Origin: Myroides odoratus
Lineage (GTDB): Bacteria > Bacteroidota > Bacteroidia > Flavobacteriales > Flavobacteriaceae
Assembly (NCBI RefSeq): GCF_001549985.1
Contig: NZ_LROZ01000014.1
Location: forward strand, 1 to 64,000
Reading direction: 5' to 3'
DNA: 64,000 bases
Shown: piece after piece, positions 42,631 to 50,416 of the stretch
How positions within the stretch are numbered: position 1 is the first letter of the stretch
Layout of the letters: every line of letters starts with the position of its first letter
Program-made: the position numbers and the translations under genes
The notes under the pieces: generated by a model
Told to the model about the DNA's origin: nothing
What the model saw: only the letters and a program-made list of their open reading frames with translations
Database searches by the model: none

Positions 42631-43656
42631 TTATAGTTCAATTTGATTCAGTGTTTCCAATACATATTCATGCATGACTTCGCGATAATCTAAATGAGTT
42701 ACAATGCGCAACCATCCTTTGCCGATTTCGCTAATTAGGATATTTTTCTGTTTGAGTTTATCCAAAAAAGGTTTGATATTCGCATCATCATCCAAGCGAA
42801 AAACCAAAATATTTGTCTGTACAGGTAAAATCTCTTTCACCCATGTTTTTTTATTGAGTAGCATTTCAATTTGCTTCGCGCGATAATGGTCACGTTGTAG
42901 GCGACTTACATTATTTTTTAGTGCAAATAAAGCTGCAGACGTTAAGTATCCTGTTTGTCTCATCCCTCCTCCCATTACTTTTCTCAAGCGAATGGCACGT
43001 TGAATCGCCTCTTTAGATCCTAATAATACCGATCCTACAGGCGCTCCTAAGCTCTTGGAAAAACAAACAGAAATCGTATCGAATAGCGCCCCAAACTGCG
43101 TTGGATGCTGAGATTTAGCTACTAAAGCATTCCACAAACGCGCACCGTCTAAATGCAATTTGATATTACGTGCTTCACATACTTCTTTGATGCGTTCAAT
43201 TTCACTCAACTCATAACAAGCTCCCCCACCCATATTCGTCGTATTTTCTAAACATACTAATTTGGTAATAGGTAAATGTACATTGTTAGGATCTGTATAG
43301 TGATATACTACATCTTCTGCTGTAATTCGTCCGCGATCTCCATCAACTAAGGCACTACTTACCCCGTGATTCACCGCAGCTCCTCCTCCTTCAAACTGAT
43401 AAATATGCGAACTTCTATCGCAAATCAATTGATCTCCAGGTTGTGTATGTAATTTGATAGCAACTTGATTAGCCATAGTTCCCGAAGGGAAAAACAAAGC
43501 AGCTTCCATTCCAAACAATTCAGCTACAGCTGTTTCTAATTCATTAGTACTACCATCTTGTTTATAAACATCATCTCCTACTCTCGCTTTCAACATATAA
43601 TTTAACATTTCAGGAGTAGGCTTTGTAATTGTATCGCTAATTAAATTAATTTCCAT
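42631..43656 (-). CDS. Threonine aldolase family PLP enzyme
   Basis: 341 residues from the ATG at 43656 (MEINLISDTITKPTPEMLNYM). The open frame continues 62 codons upstream, but that part overlaps the prfB start region and has no family resemblance. Motifs: DVYKQDGSTNELE, LFFPSGTMANQVAIK, HIYQFEGGGAAVNHG, LHLDGARLWNA (PLP Asp), and the Schiff-base Lys in ISVCFSKSLGAPVGSVLLG. It cleaves L-threonine or L-allo-threonine to glycine and acetaldehyde. It is divergent from prfB, 46 bases apart. Confidence 0.93.
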   Translation of the reverse strand: MEINLISDTITKPTPEMLNYMLKARVGDDVYKQDGSTNELETAVAELFGMEAALFFPSGTMANQVAIKLHTQPGDQLICDRSSHIYQFEGGGAAVNHGVSSALVDGDRGRITAEDVVYHYTDPNNVHLPITKLVCLENTTNMGGGACYELSEIERIKEVCEARNIKLHLDGARLWNALVAKSQHPTQFGALFDTISVCFSKSLGAPVGSVLLGSKEAIQRAIRLRKVMGGGMRQTGYLTSAALFALKNNVSRLQRDHYRAKQIEMLLNKKTWVKEILPVQTNILVFRLDDDANIKPFLDKLKQKNILISEIGKGWLRIVTHLDYREVMHEYVLETLNQIEL

Positions 43657-43702
43657 AAATTTGCAGGAATAAGTATTTTTGCTTGTAAAAGTATTAAAAA
43701 TT

Positions 43703-44798
43703 ATGGTAACCACAGAACAACAGAAGGACATTATTGATCGCCTTGGTGCGTTAAGGAGGTATCTTTGACGTCGATAAGAAGTTAATTGAAATCGCAAACG
43801 AAGAAGAAAAAACGTTTGCTCCAGACTTTTGGAATAATTCAAAAGAAGCTGAAATTATTGTCAAAAATCTAAAATCCAAGAAAAAATGGATTGAGGATTA
43901 TGAGCAAGCCAAAAATTATTTGGAAGAACTTCAGATTCTAATTGAATTCTACAACGCCAAAGAAGTAACGGAAGAAGAGGTTGTAGAGCAATATAAGAAT
44001 ACACTGGAACTCATTGAGAATTTGGAATTCAAAAACATGTTATCCGATGAAGGAGATAACATGAGTGCTGTTTTGCAAATCACGGCTGGTGCTGGTGGAA
44101 CAGAGAGTTGTGATTGGGCTGCCATGTTGATGCGTATGTACATCATGTGGTCTGATAACAGCGGGTATAAAGTAAAGGAACTCAACTATCAAGAAGGTGA
44201 GGTTGCAGGTGTAAAAACGGTTACCTTAGAAATTGAAGGAGAATTTGCTTTTGGCTACTTAAAAGGTGAAAATGGCGTACATCGCTTAGTTCGTATTTCT
44301 CCTTTTGACAGTAATGCCAAACGCCATACTTCTTTTGCTTCTGTTTATGTGTATCCATTAGCTGATGACACGATTGAAATTGAAATTAGCCCTTCAGATA
44401 TTTCTTGGGAAACCATGCGTTCTAGTGGTGCAGGTGGACAAAACGTAAACAAAGTAGAGACTGCGGTTCGTTTGCGTCACCATCCAACGGGTATTATCAT
44501 TGAAAATTCTGAAACACGTTCTCAATTAGATAATAAAATCAAAGCCATGCAGCTCTTAAAATCTCAACTTTACGAAATTGAGTTGAAGAAAAAACAAGCC
44601 ATGCGCGATGAAATTGAAGCAAATAAGAAAAAAATTGAATGGGGATCGCAAATTCGAAATTACGTTATGCATCCGTATAAATTAGTCAAAGATGTACGAA
44701 CAGGCTATGAAACAACAGATGTTGATTCAGTGATGGACGGTGAAATTGATGCTTTCTTAAAAGCGTATTTAATGATGATGGGACAACAAGAGGAGTAA
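43703..44798 (+). CDS. prfB: Peptide chain release factor 2, with programmed +1 frameshift
   Basis: Translation starts at ATG 43703, reads 21 codons, meets TGA at 43766-43768 and shifts +1 at CTT-TGA-C to continue to 44798, giving about 364 residues. Downstream motifs are intact: AGGTESCDW, the stop-codon-reading tripeptide SPF ([12 protein letters not shown]) and the catalytic GGQ in [18 protein letters not shown]2 releases peptides at UGA and UAA. Since UGA is its own target, low RF2 favours the shift and raises synthesis. An annotation without the shift would miss the first 72 residues. Confidence 0.96.
43754..43769 (+). promoter_or_regulatory. Programmed +1 frameshift site of prfB
   Basis: AGGAGG (43754-43759), acting as an internal Shine-Dalgarno, TAT, then CTT TGA C (43763-43769). 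The spacing of three bases between AGGAGG and CTT matches the classic RF2 site. The in-frame UGA at 43766-43768 is the regulated pause. It is notable because Bacteroidetes mRNAs seldom use Shine-Dalgarno sequences for initiation. Confidence 0.96.
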
Positions 44799-44849
44799 TA
44801 TGGTTGACAGTTAACAATTAACGGTTTACAGTTGATAAAGTGAATAAAA

Positions 44850-44881
44850 AAACAAGCTTGGGTAAAAACTCAAGCTTGTTT
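44850..44881. terminator. Terminator between prfB and the LexA-like gene
   Basis: An 11-bp stem (aaacaagcttg / caagcttgttt) with a 10-base loop is followed by a T run; A residues precede it, so it may also act on the opposite strand. Confidence 0.85.
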
Positions 44882-44884
44882 TTT

Positions 44885-45050
44885 TTGGGGGTATTTGGTG
44901 TTTGGTTTTCGTTGTTTGGCTTTTGATGTTTGGTGTTTGGCTTTCGTTATTTGGTGTTTGCTGAAGTCGTCATTTACAAAGAATAACTTTCTTATAACAC
45001 AATCAAAGAACAAAGTGCAAAGAGCAAAAAACAAACCGCACAAACAACAA
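44885..45050. repeat. Low-complexity tgtttgg-type repeats
   Basis: About nine imperfect copies of 'tttggtg/tttggct/ttcgttg' occupy 44890-44965, then gctgaagtcgtcatttacaa (resembling the gaagtcgt module at 14461-15113). After that, the purine-rich aagaacaaagtgcaaagagc string is the inverse of the ctctttg repeats. No gene. Confidence 0.7.
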
Positions 45051-45055
45051 AAAAA

Positions 45056-45823
45056 CTAATTCACCTTTTTCATTACATCTTTCAACATATGCCGAATTTC
45101 CTGAAACATCGCTTTGGTATCTGCCTCTCCTAAATCCTCTGGTTTAAATTCTTCCGTAGCAATACTAGAAGCATACTCCCAAATTTCCAAGATATCATAG
45201 ACCTTAATACGATAGGGTTCATAAAAGGTATTATCTGAATGCAATTCATACGTTTCCTTATCAATGCGATACACGCGTTTGTACACCACCCCTTCATTTG
45301 CAGTCATAATGATATACGTTCGTCCATTGCGGATATCTTCTAATTGCTCGATATAACTACCAATAATAAACGAACCTTCCTGATGGGGAGGCATCGAATC
45401 TCCTTCAATTGGAAATGCTCGGTATTTGCCCTCTCGTAAAAAAGGCAGCGAAATCTGATCGAGATTCTGAATGAATTCTGGATCAGCATACCCAGATAAA
45501 TATCCTGCTCTTGCCTTATGTGGAATTATTTCGATAAAATTATTGCCATTGGGATCTACCATAATAGGCAATAATATACGATTGTCCTCTAATTTTAATA
45601 AATCCTGCATCGGCACCTTTCTCAAATCAACTGAAATGAGTAGATCTACACTCACATGAAAATAGCGAGAGATTTTCAACAAAACTTCCAAAGGAGGCTC
45701 AGAGGCTCCTTCTTCATATTTTGAATAACGGGCACGCGTAATAAGTAGCGAATCGGCTACCTTTTGCTGAGACAATTCTTTCTGTGCTCGTAAATACCTG
45801 ATGTTATCTGATAAGTATGACAT
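45056..45823 (-). CDS. LexA-like self-cleaving repressor (HTH_XRE + peptidase S24)
   Basis: 255 residues. The XRE-type HTH is at about 5-65 (LSQQKVADSLLITRARYSKYEEG). The S24 domain has a candidate autocleavage bond Ala106-Gly107 (KARAGYL), nucleophile Ser143 (EGDSMPP) and general base Lys182 (VVYKRVY). The spacings of 37 and 39 residues are close to those of LexA (35 and 37). It probably represses itself and the divergent dinB-dnaE2 genes and is cleaved on RecA activation. Known LexA has a winged HTH; this uses a phage-CI-like one, so it is an analogue rather than an orthologue. Confidence 0.88.
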   Translation of the reverse strand: MSYLSDNIRYLRAQKELSQQKVADSLLITRARYSKYEEGASEPPLEVLLKISRYFHVSVDLLISVDLRKVPMQDLLKLEDNRILLPIMVDPNGNNFIEIIPHKARAGYLSGYADPEFIQNLDQISLPFLREGKYRAFPIEGDSMPPHQEGSFIIGSYIEQLEDIRNGRTYIIMTANEGVVYKRVYRIDKETYELHSDNTFYEPYRIKVYDILEIWEYASSIATEEFKPEDLGEADTKAMFQEIRHMLKDVMKKVN

Positions 45824-45824
45824 T

Positions 45825-45841
45825 TGCTATTATTTATAGCA
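45825..45841. promoter_or_regulatory. Operator-like dyad O1
   Basis: TGCTAT-TATTT-ATAGCA is a perfect 6-bp inverted repeat starting two bases upstream of the repressor ATG. It covers the expected transcription start of the repressor gene, whose -7 element is at 45843-45850. Similar half-sites recur in O2. Confidence 0.6.
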
Positions 45842-45842
45842 T

Positions 45843-45850
45843 CAAATATA
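45843..45850 (-). promoter_or_regulatory. -7 element of the repressor gene
   Basis: On the minus strand this reads TATATTTG, a full TAnnTTTG match, 20 bases before the ATG at 45823. No TTG is seen at -33, as is often the case for regulated promoters. Confidence 0.5.
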
Positions 45851-45857
45851 CTAATAA

Positions 45858-45876
45858 TTGCTAACATACGTAGTAA
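45858..45876. promoter_or_regulatory. Operator-like dyad O2
   Basis: TTGCTA-acatacg-TAGTAA is an inverted repeat with one mismatch, sharing the TGCTA half-site with O1 and overlapping the dinB -7 element by three bases. Confidence 0.5.
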
Positions 45877-45881
45877 GTTTG
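45874..45881 (+). promoter_or_regulatory. -7 element of dinB-dnaE2
   Basis: TAAGTTTG matches TAnnTTTG and lies 25 bases before the dinB ATG. It overlaps O2, so a bound repressor would occlude it. Confidence 0.55.
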
Positions 45882-45906
45882 TTTAAAATAATTTACTATC
45901 AGGAAG

Positions 45907-47064
45907 ATGCAACGCGCTATTGTACATTTAGATTTGGACAGTTTTTTTGTTTCTTGTGAGCGATTAACCAATCGACAACTCACTGGTATTCCCCTTATTA
46001 TAGGTGGAGGAGACCGTGGCGTGGTATCGAGTTGTTCCTATGAAGCTCGTGCTTTTGGCGTACGTTCAGCCATGCCAATTCGCATGGCCATGCGTTTGTG
46101 TCCTCAAGCCAAAATCATCAAAGGTGACATGGAACTCTACAGTAAAATGTCCACAGAAGTAACGGAAATCATAGCTGAAAAAGCTCCTGTAATGGAAAAA
46201 GCAAGTATTGATGAATTCTATCTTGATTTAACGGGAATGGATCGCTTTCACAGTACCCAGCAATGGACATCCGAATTAATAGCTACCATCCAAAAAGAAA
46301 CACATCTACCGTTGAGCTATGCCTTATCGATCAATAAGACAGTATCTAAAATGGGAACCAATGAAGCCAAGCCTTCGGGTGCATTGATTATTCCCGAGAA
46401 AGAAGTACAACCGTTTCTCAACCCATTATCCATTCGAAAAATCCCCATGCTGGGACAAGCCACCTATGATTCCTTAGCACGCTTGGGGATTCGAACCATT
46501 GAGACACTATCTACCATGCCTGCTGAAATTTTGTTTCAATTGCTCGGTAAAAATGGTGTAGATCTTTGGAGAAAAGCCAATGGTATTGATTTTACACCTG
46601 TTGAACCCTATCGAGAACGCAAATCAATATCAACCGAACATACATTTTCACAAGATACGATTGACTTGACCTTATTAAAAACAACCTTATTGGGTATGGT
46701 AGAGCAATTGGCTTTTCAATTGCGCTCGGAAGGTTGGCTTACTTCTGTGGTTTCGGTCAAAATTCGCTATACCAATTTCGATACCGAAACCAAGCAATGT
46801 AAAATTACCTATACCTCCGCAGATCACATACTCAATGCCTATGTACTGGATTTGTTTGAAAAACACTACCAACGTCGGATGCGTCTACGATTAATTGGCA
46901 TCAATTTCAGCGGTTTAGTTCGCGGAAGTTATCAGATTAATTTATTTGAAGATTCCCAGGAAATCATGGCATTGTATGAAGCCATGGATCACATCAAAAA
47001 ACAATATGGCATGCAGGCAGTTCATCGTTGCTCTAGTGCCTTACTCAAATCTAAAAAGAAATAG
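45907..47064 (+). CDS. dinB: Y-family DNA polymerase (Pol IV)
   Basis: 385 residues. The catalytic carboxylates are intact: DLDSFF near the N-terminus and ASIDEFYLDLTG at about 99-110. Palm, fingers, thumb with HhH (GQATYDSLARLGIRTIETL) and little-finger domains are all present. QINLF at about residue 344 is a canonical beta-clamp-binding motif. It performs translesion synthesis. Together with the adjoining dnaE2 (2-base gap) and the divergent LexA-like repressor it forms a damage-inducible mutagenesis unit. The intact active site distinguishes it from ImuB, which lacks catalytic residues. Confidence 0.93.
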   Translation: MQRAIVHLDLDSFFVSCERLTNRQLTGIPLIIGGGDRGVVSSCSYEARAFGVRSAMPIRMAMRLCPQAKIIKGDMELYSKMSTEVTEIIAEKAPVMEKASIDEFYLDLTGMDRFHSTQQWTSELIATIQKETHLPLSYALSINKTVSKMGTNEAKPSGALIIPEKEVQPFLNPLSIRKIPMLGQATYDSLARLGIRTIETLSTMPAEILFQLLGKNGVDLWRKANGIDFTPVEPYRERKSISTEHTFSQDTIDLTLLKTTLLGMVEQLAFQLRSEGWLTSVVSVKIRYTNFDTETKQCKITYTSADHILNAYVLDLFEKHYQRRMRLRLIGINFSGLVRGSYQINLFEDSQEIMALYEAMDHIKKQYGMQAVHRCSSALLKSKKK

Positions 47065-47066
47065 CT

Positions 47067-50033
47067 ATGTTATTAAATTGCCATTCTTACTATAGTCTAC
47101 GCTTTGGTACTATTCCACTAACGCAATTGGTTGCTGCAGCACAAAAACTACAGATCTCTGCCTTAGCACTTACGGATATTCATACCTTTTATGGTGTTTA
47201 CGACTTTATTCGCCTCTGTCAACAAGCGAATATCAAACCACTCATTGGTGCTGAATTTCGCGTTAATCAACGCCTACAATACATAGGAATTGCTAAAAAC
47301 CAATTGGGATTTGCAGCAATGAATCAATACATAACCCAACACAATAAAACCAAACAACCTTTCTCGAAAAAGGCTCCTGATTTTGCGCATACCTTTGTTA
47401 TCTATCCACTAGACAACTGTCCGTCAACACTAGCAGATCACGAATATATAGGCATTAAACTAAACCAACGTAATTTATTGTATCAAGAGCAATGGAAGCA
47501 GTTGATTCACAAAATGGTCATCCTCCATCCTGTGACAATACAACAAACAGAGGAATATGAGTTACACCGCATCCTCCAAGCCATTGATCAAAATACACTA
47601 TTAAGTAAATTGGAGGCTGACACTTGTGCTTCGCCAGATGAAATATTACAATCAGAAGAGGAATTATTGCGCCATTTTGAATCTTTTCCTACACTTATTG
47701 CCAATACCCAACAAATCGTAAGGGAATCAAACTTTTCATTTGAATATAAAAAAAGTAGAAATAAGCTCCATTTTACAGCCAACAAAGCAAGCGATTTACA
47801 ACTGCTTACTACCCTTGCACAAGAGGGATTAACACGTATTTATGGTGCCAACCACGAACAAGCAAAACAACGCTTAGCAAAAGAACTTGATGTTATTGAA
47901 AAGCTATCTTTTGCCAGCTACTTTTTAATTATTTGGGATATTATTTCATATAGCACAAAACGCGGCTTTATGCATATTGGTAGAGGAAGTGGTGCCAATA
48001 GCTTAGTAGGCTATTGCATTGGAATTACCAATGTTTGTCCTCTAGAACTCGATTTATACTTTGAGCGATTTTTAAATGTCAACCGTAAATCACCTCCTGA
48101 TTTTGATATTGATTGGTCCTGGACCGATCGCGATGCTATTATTGATTATATTTTCCAAACGTATGGGGAAGAACACGTTGCGTTTTGTGGAGCTATGTCT
48201 ACCTTCAAGACGCGTTCTATGGCAAGAGAAATTGGCAAAGTATACGGTTTAGCTAAAGAAGAGCTCGATCAATTGAATCAGCGACACACTAGGGACTATC
48301 AAGACAACAACTCCATTGTACAGCTCATTCATCAGTATAGTCAAGTACTGGAAGGTTTTCCTAACCAACGCACCATGCACGCATGTGGAATTATTATTTC
48401 AGAAGATCCCATCACACATTTTACAGCATTGGATTATCCACCTAAAGGCTACGCTGTAGCTCACTTTGATATGCATATTGCAGAGGATATTGGCTTTGAA
48501 AAATTCGATATTCTCAGCCAACGAGGCATTGGACACATCAATGAAGCAGTAGAATTAATCGAAAAAAATCAACAAATTACCATAGACATCCGCGATATTT
48601 CACTGTCTAAAAATGAAGCAAAATCCAATGCATATTTACAGCTAGGTAATACCATTGGATGCTTTTACATTGAAAGTCCCGCTATGCGTGGTTTATTGAG
48701 AAAACTAAAATGTAATAATTATAAAACACTAGTAGCAGCTTCTTCTATTATCAGACCAGGGGTTGCTCAAAGCGGTATGATGCAAGAATATATTTACAGA
48801 CACAACAACCCCAATGAATTTGAGTACTTCCACGATGTTTTCAAAAATCAATTGGGAGAAACCTATGGTATCATGGTATATCAAGAAGATGTGATTAAAA
48901 TTGCCCTTCATTACGGCGGTTTACCCGCGGAGGATGGCGATATCCTCCGTCGCGCAATGAGTGGAAAAAGTCGCTCAAAAGAAGGATTACAAGCAGTTCG
49001 TCAACGTTTTCTTGCCCTGTGTGAGGAGAAAGGGCATCCACAAGCACTCAGTGAAGAAATTTACCGCCAAATCGAATCTTTTGCAGGGTATTCTTTTTGT
49101 AAAGCTCATTCTGCTTCTTATGCTATTGAGAGCTATCAAAGTTTGTATTTAAAAGCACATTACCCCTTGGAGTTTATTGTTGCTGTAATCAACAATCAAG
49201 GGGGATTCTACCGTACTGAAGTCTACGTTCACGAAGCGAAGATGTCTGGAGCACGTGTATTTCCGCCTTGTATCAACCGAAGTAATCGAGGAGCAACCTT
49301 GAGAAGACGAGATATCTTCTTGGGTTTTCAATTGGTTAAAAACTTAAATACAGCTTTAATTGATACACTGTTGACAGAACGTCAAAAAAATGGAAATTAC
49401 ACTTCCTTAGCAAACTTCATACAACGCGTAAATATTAACCTCGAAGCTTTAGAAACACTCATTTTTATTGGTGCCTTTCAATTTACTGGGCTCCAAAAAA
49501 ACGAATTGCTCATTCAAGCAAAATTATTGTACCACAAAAACAAATCCAATCCCACTTGGCAATTGCTACAAGAGCCTATAAAATCTTTTTCTTTTCCTCA
49601 ATTGAAGCGAACGGAAACAGAAGATGCCTTTGATGAGCTAGAGTATTTGGGCTTTCCTATTACTTCTAGTCCCTTTAACTTATTACAAACGAAATTTAGA
49701 GGAGAAATAACAACAAAGGACTTCCTCTATCACAAGGGTGAAAATACGCGCTTGGTGGGCTATTTAATCGCATTAAAGCCCATTCAAATTAAAAGTGGGC
49801 TCATGTACTTTGGTACCTGGATTGACAGCAATGGGGATTATTTTGACAGCGTGCATTTTCCGCATAGTTTACAACAATATCCTTTTCAAGGTAGTGGATG
49901 CTATTTGTTATTAGGTACGATTCAAATCGAATATGAGGTACCTACCTTACATGTGCTAAAAATGGCAAAACTTCCATATATGGCAGATCCTAGGTATCAT
50001 GTAAAAGGAGAAGGTGTGGTGATGAGAGGGTGA
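47067..50033 (+). CDS. Error-prone DNA polymerase III alpha subunit (DnaE2-like)
   Basis: 988 residues, shorter than replicative DnaE (about 1160). The PHP domain begins LNCHSYYSLRFGTIPL, but its second metal motif reads LTDIHTFYG rather than TDHG, so metal binding is probably altered. The polymerase core is intact: GRGSGANSLVGYCIG and the catalytic Asp pair in PPDFDIDWSW. An HhH region (GYSFCKAHSASYAIESYQSLYLKAHYP) and a C-terminal OB-like part follow. It is probably the translesion partner of DinB rather than the replicase. The stop is followed at once by inverted ctcacc-type repeats. Confidence 0.9.
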   Translation: MLLNCHSYYSLRFGTIPLTQLVAAAQKLQISALALTDIHTFYGVYDFIRLCQQANIKPLIGAEFRVNQRLQYIGIAKNQLGFAAMNQYITQHNKTKQPFSKKAPDFAHTFVIYPLDNCPSTLADHEYIGIKLNQRNLLYQEQWKQLIHKMVILHPVTIQQTEEYELHRILQAIDQNTLLSKLEADTCASPDEILQSEEELLRHFESFPTLIANTQQIVRESNFSFEYKKSRNKLHFTANKASDLQLLTTLAQEGLTRIYGANHEQAKQRLAKELDVIEKLSFASYFLIIWDIISYSTKRGFMHIGRGSGANSLVGYCIGITNVCPLELDLYFERFLNVNRKSPPDFDIDWSWTDRDAIIDYIFQTYGEEHVAFCGAMSTFKTRSMAREIGKVYGLAKEELDQLNQRHTRDYQDNNSIVQLIHQYSQVLEGFPNQRTMHACGIIISEDPITHFTALDYPPKGYAVAHFDMHIAEDIGFEKFDILSQRGIGHINEAVELIEKNQQITIDIRDISLSKNEAKSNAYLQLGNTIGCFYIESPAMRGLLRKLKCNNYKTLVAASSIIRPGVAQSGMMQEYIYRHNNPNEFEYFHDVFKNQLGETYGIMVYQEDVIKIALHYGGLPAEDGDILRRAMSGKSRSKEGLQAVRQRFLALCEEKGHPQALSEEIYRQIESFAGYSFCKAHSASYAIESYQSLYLKAHYPLEFIVAVINNQGGFYRTEVYVHEAKMSGARVFPPCINRSNRGATLRRRDIFLGFQLVKNLNTALIDTLLTERQKNGNYTSLANFIQRVNINLEALETLIFIGAFQFTGLQKNELLIQAKLLYHKNKSNPTWQLLQEPIKSFSFPQLKRTETEDAFDELEYLGFPITSSPFNLLQTKFRGEITTKDFLYHKGENTRLVGYLIALKPIQIKSGLMYFGTWIDSNGDYFDSVHFPHSLQQYPFQGSGCYLLLGTIQIEYEVPTLHVLKMAKLPYMADPRYHVKGEGVVMRG

Positions 50034-50076
50034 GGTGGTGAGGTGGTGTGGTGGTGAGAGGATGAGGCGATGAGAT
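50027..50076 (-). repeat. Inverted ctcacc-type repeat
   Basis: gagggtgaggtggtgaggtg and its continuation are the reverse complement of the 9-bp ctcaccacc repeat found at 22950-23157. It begins inside the final codons of dnaE2 (VVMRG), so the repeat has reached or replaced the gene's 3' end. Confidence 0.75.
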
Positions 50077-50192
50077 GTAAAATCTCGTAGTGGCAAATGG
50101 CAATTCGCCAAGTAACAGGATAAATTATGGAAACAACGGATCTATTTCCAGACGAATTTTTCAAACAGTTTACAAACAACAAAAAAAGGCAA

Positions 50193-50216
50193 AAAAAAAT
50201 CCCCTAACTAGGAGAT
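50193..50216 (-). terminator. Terminator of the SRP RNA gene
   Basis: On the minus strand a short stem (atctcc / ggggat, one T-G pair) is followed by nine T residues, 18 bases past the SRP RNA. Confidence 0.7.
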
Positions 50217-50232
50217 CCTAAAAATAAAAAAA

Positions 50233-50329
50233 TGGCAAGCTACCTACATCGCACCGCTACAACCACATACCTTTGCTGCGTTCCCACCCTGGAGGATTCT
50301 GCAGGAGCTGGTCGTGTAGGACTTGCCGT
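50233..50329 (-). ncRNA. ffs: Signal recognition particle RNA, small bacterial type (4.5S)
   Basis: Read on the minus strand, a roughly 95-base RNA folds as one long hairpin: ggcaagtcctacacgacc pairs with the 3' end (ggttgtagcggtgcgatgta, gcttgcc). The SRP-domain tip carries the conserved Ffh-binding symmetric loop and GGAA-type tetraloop (ccagggtgggaacgcagcaa). It binds Ffh to target nascent membrane proteins. Exact ends are estimated. It is a highly expressed gene, convergent with dnaE2 and divergent from the cyclotransferase gene. Confidence 0.9.
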
Positions 50330-50416
50330 TGCAAATATACAACCATTTTATATTTTTCCAAGTGTTTACAACTATTATAATAACTTTTGTATATTGTAAT
50401 AAAATTAAAATGACCG

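Noticed and set aside
43703..43768. Frameshift as a sequencing error or pseudogene in prfB
   Set aside because: AGGAGG-TAT-CTT-TGA-C is the conserved programmed site with correct spacing, and all downstream motifs are intact.
43657..43842. Extended N-terminus of threonine aldolase
   Set aside because: It is antisense to the prfB start and frameshift site; the family begins at the MEINLISDT ATG at 43656.
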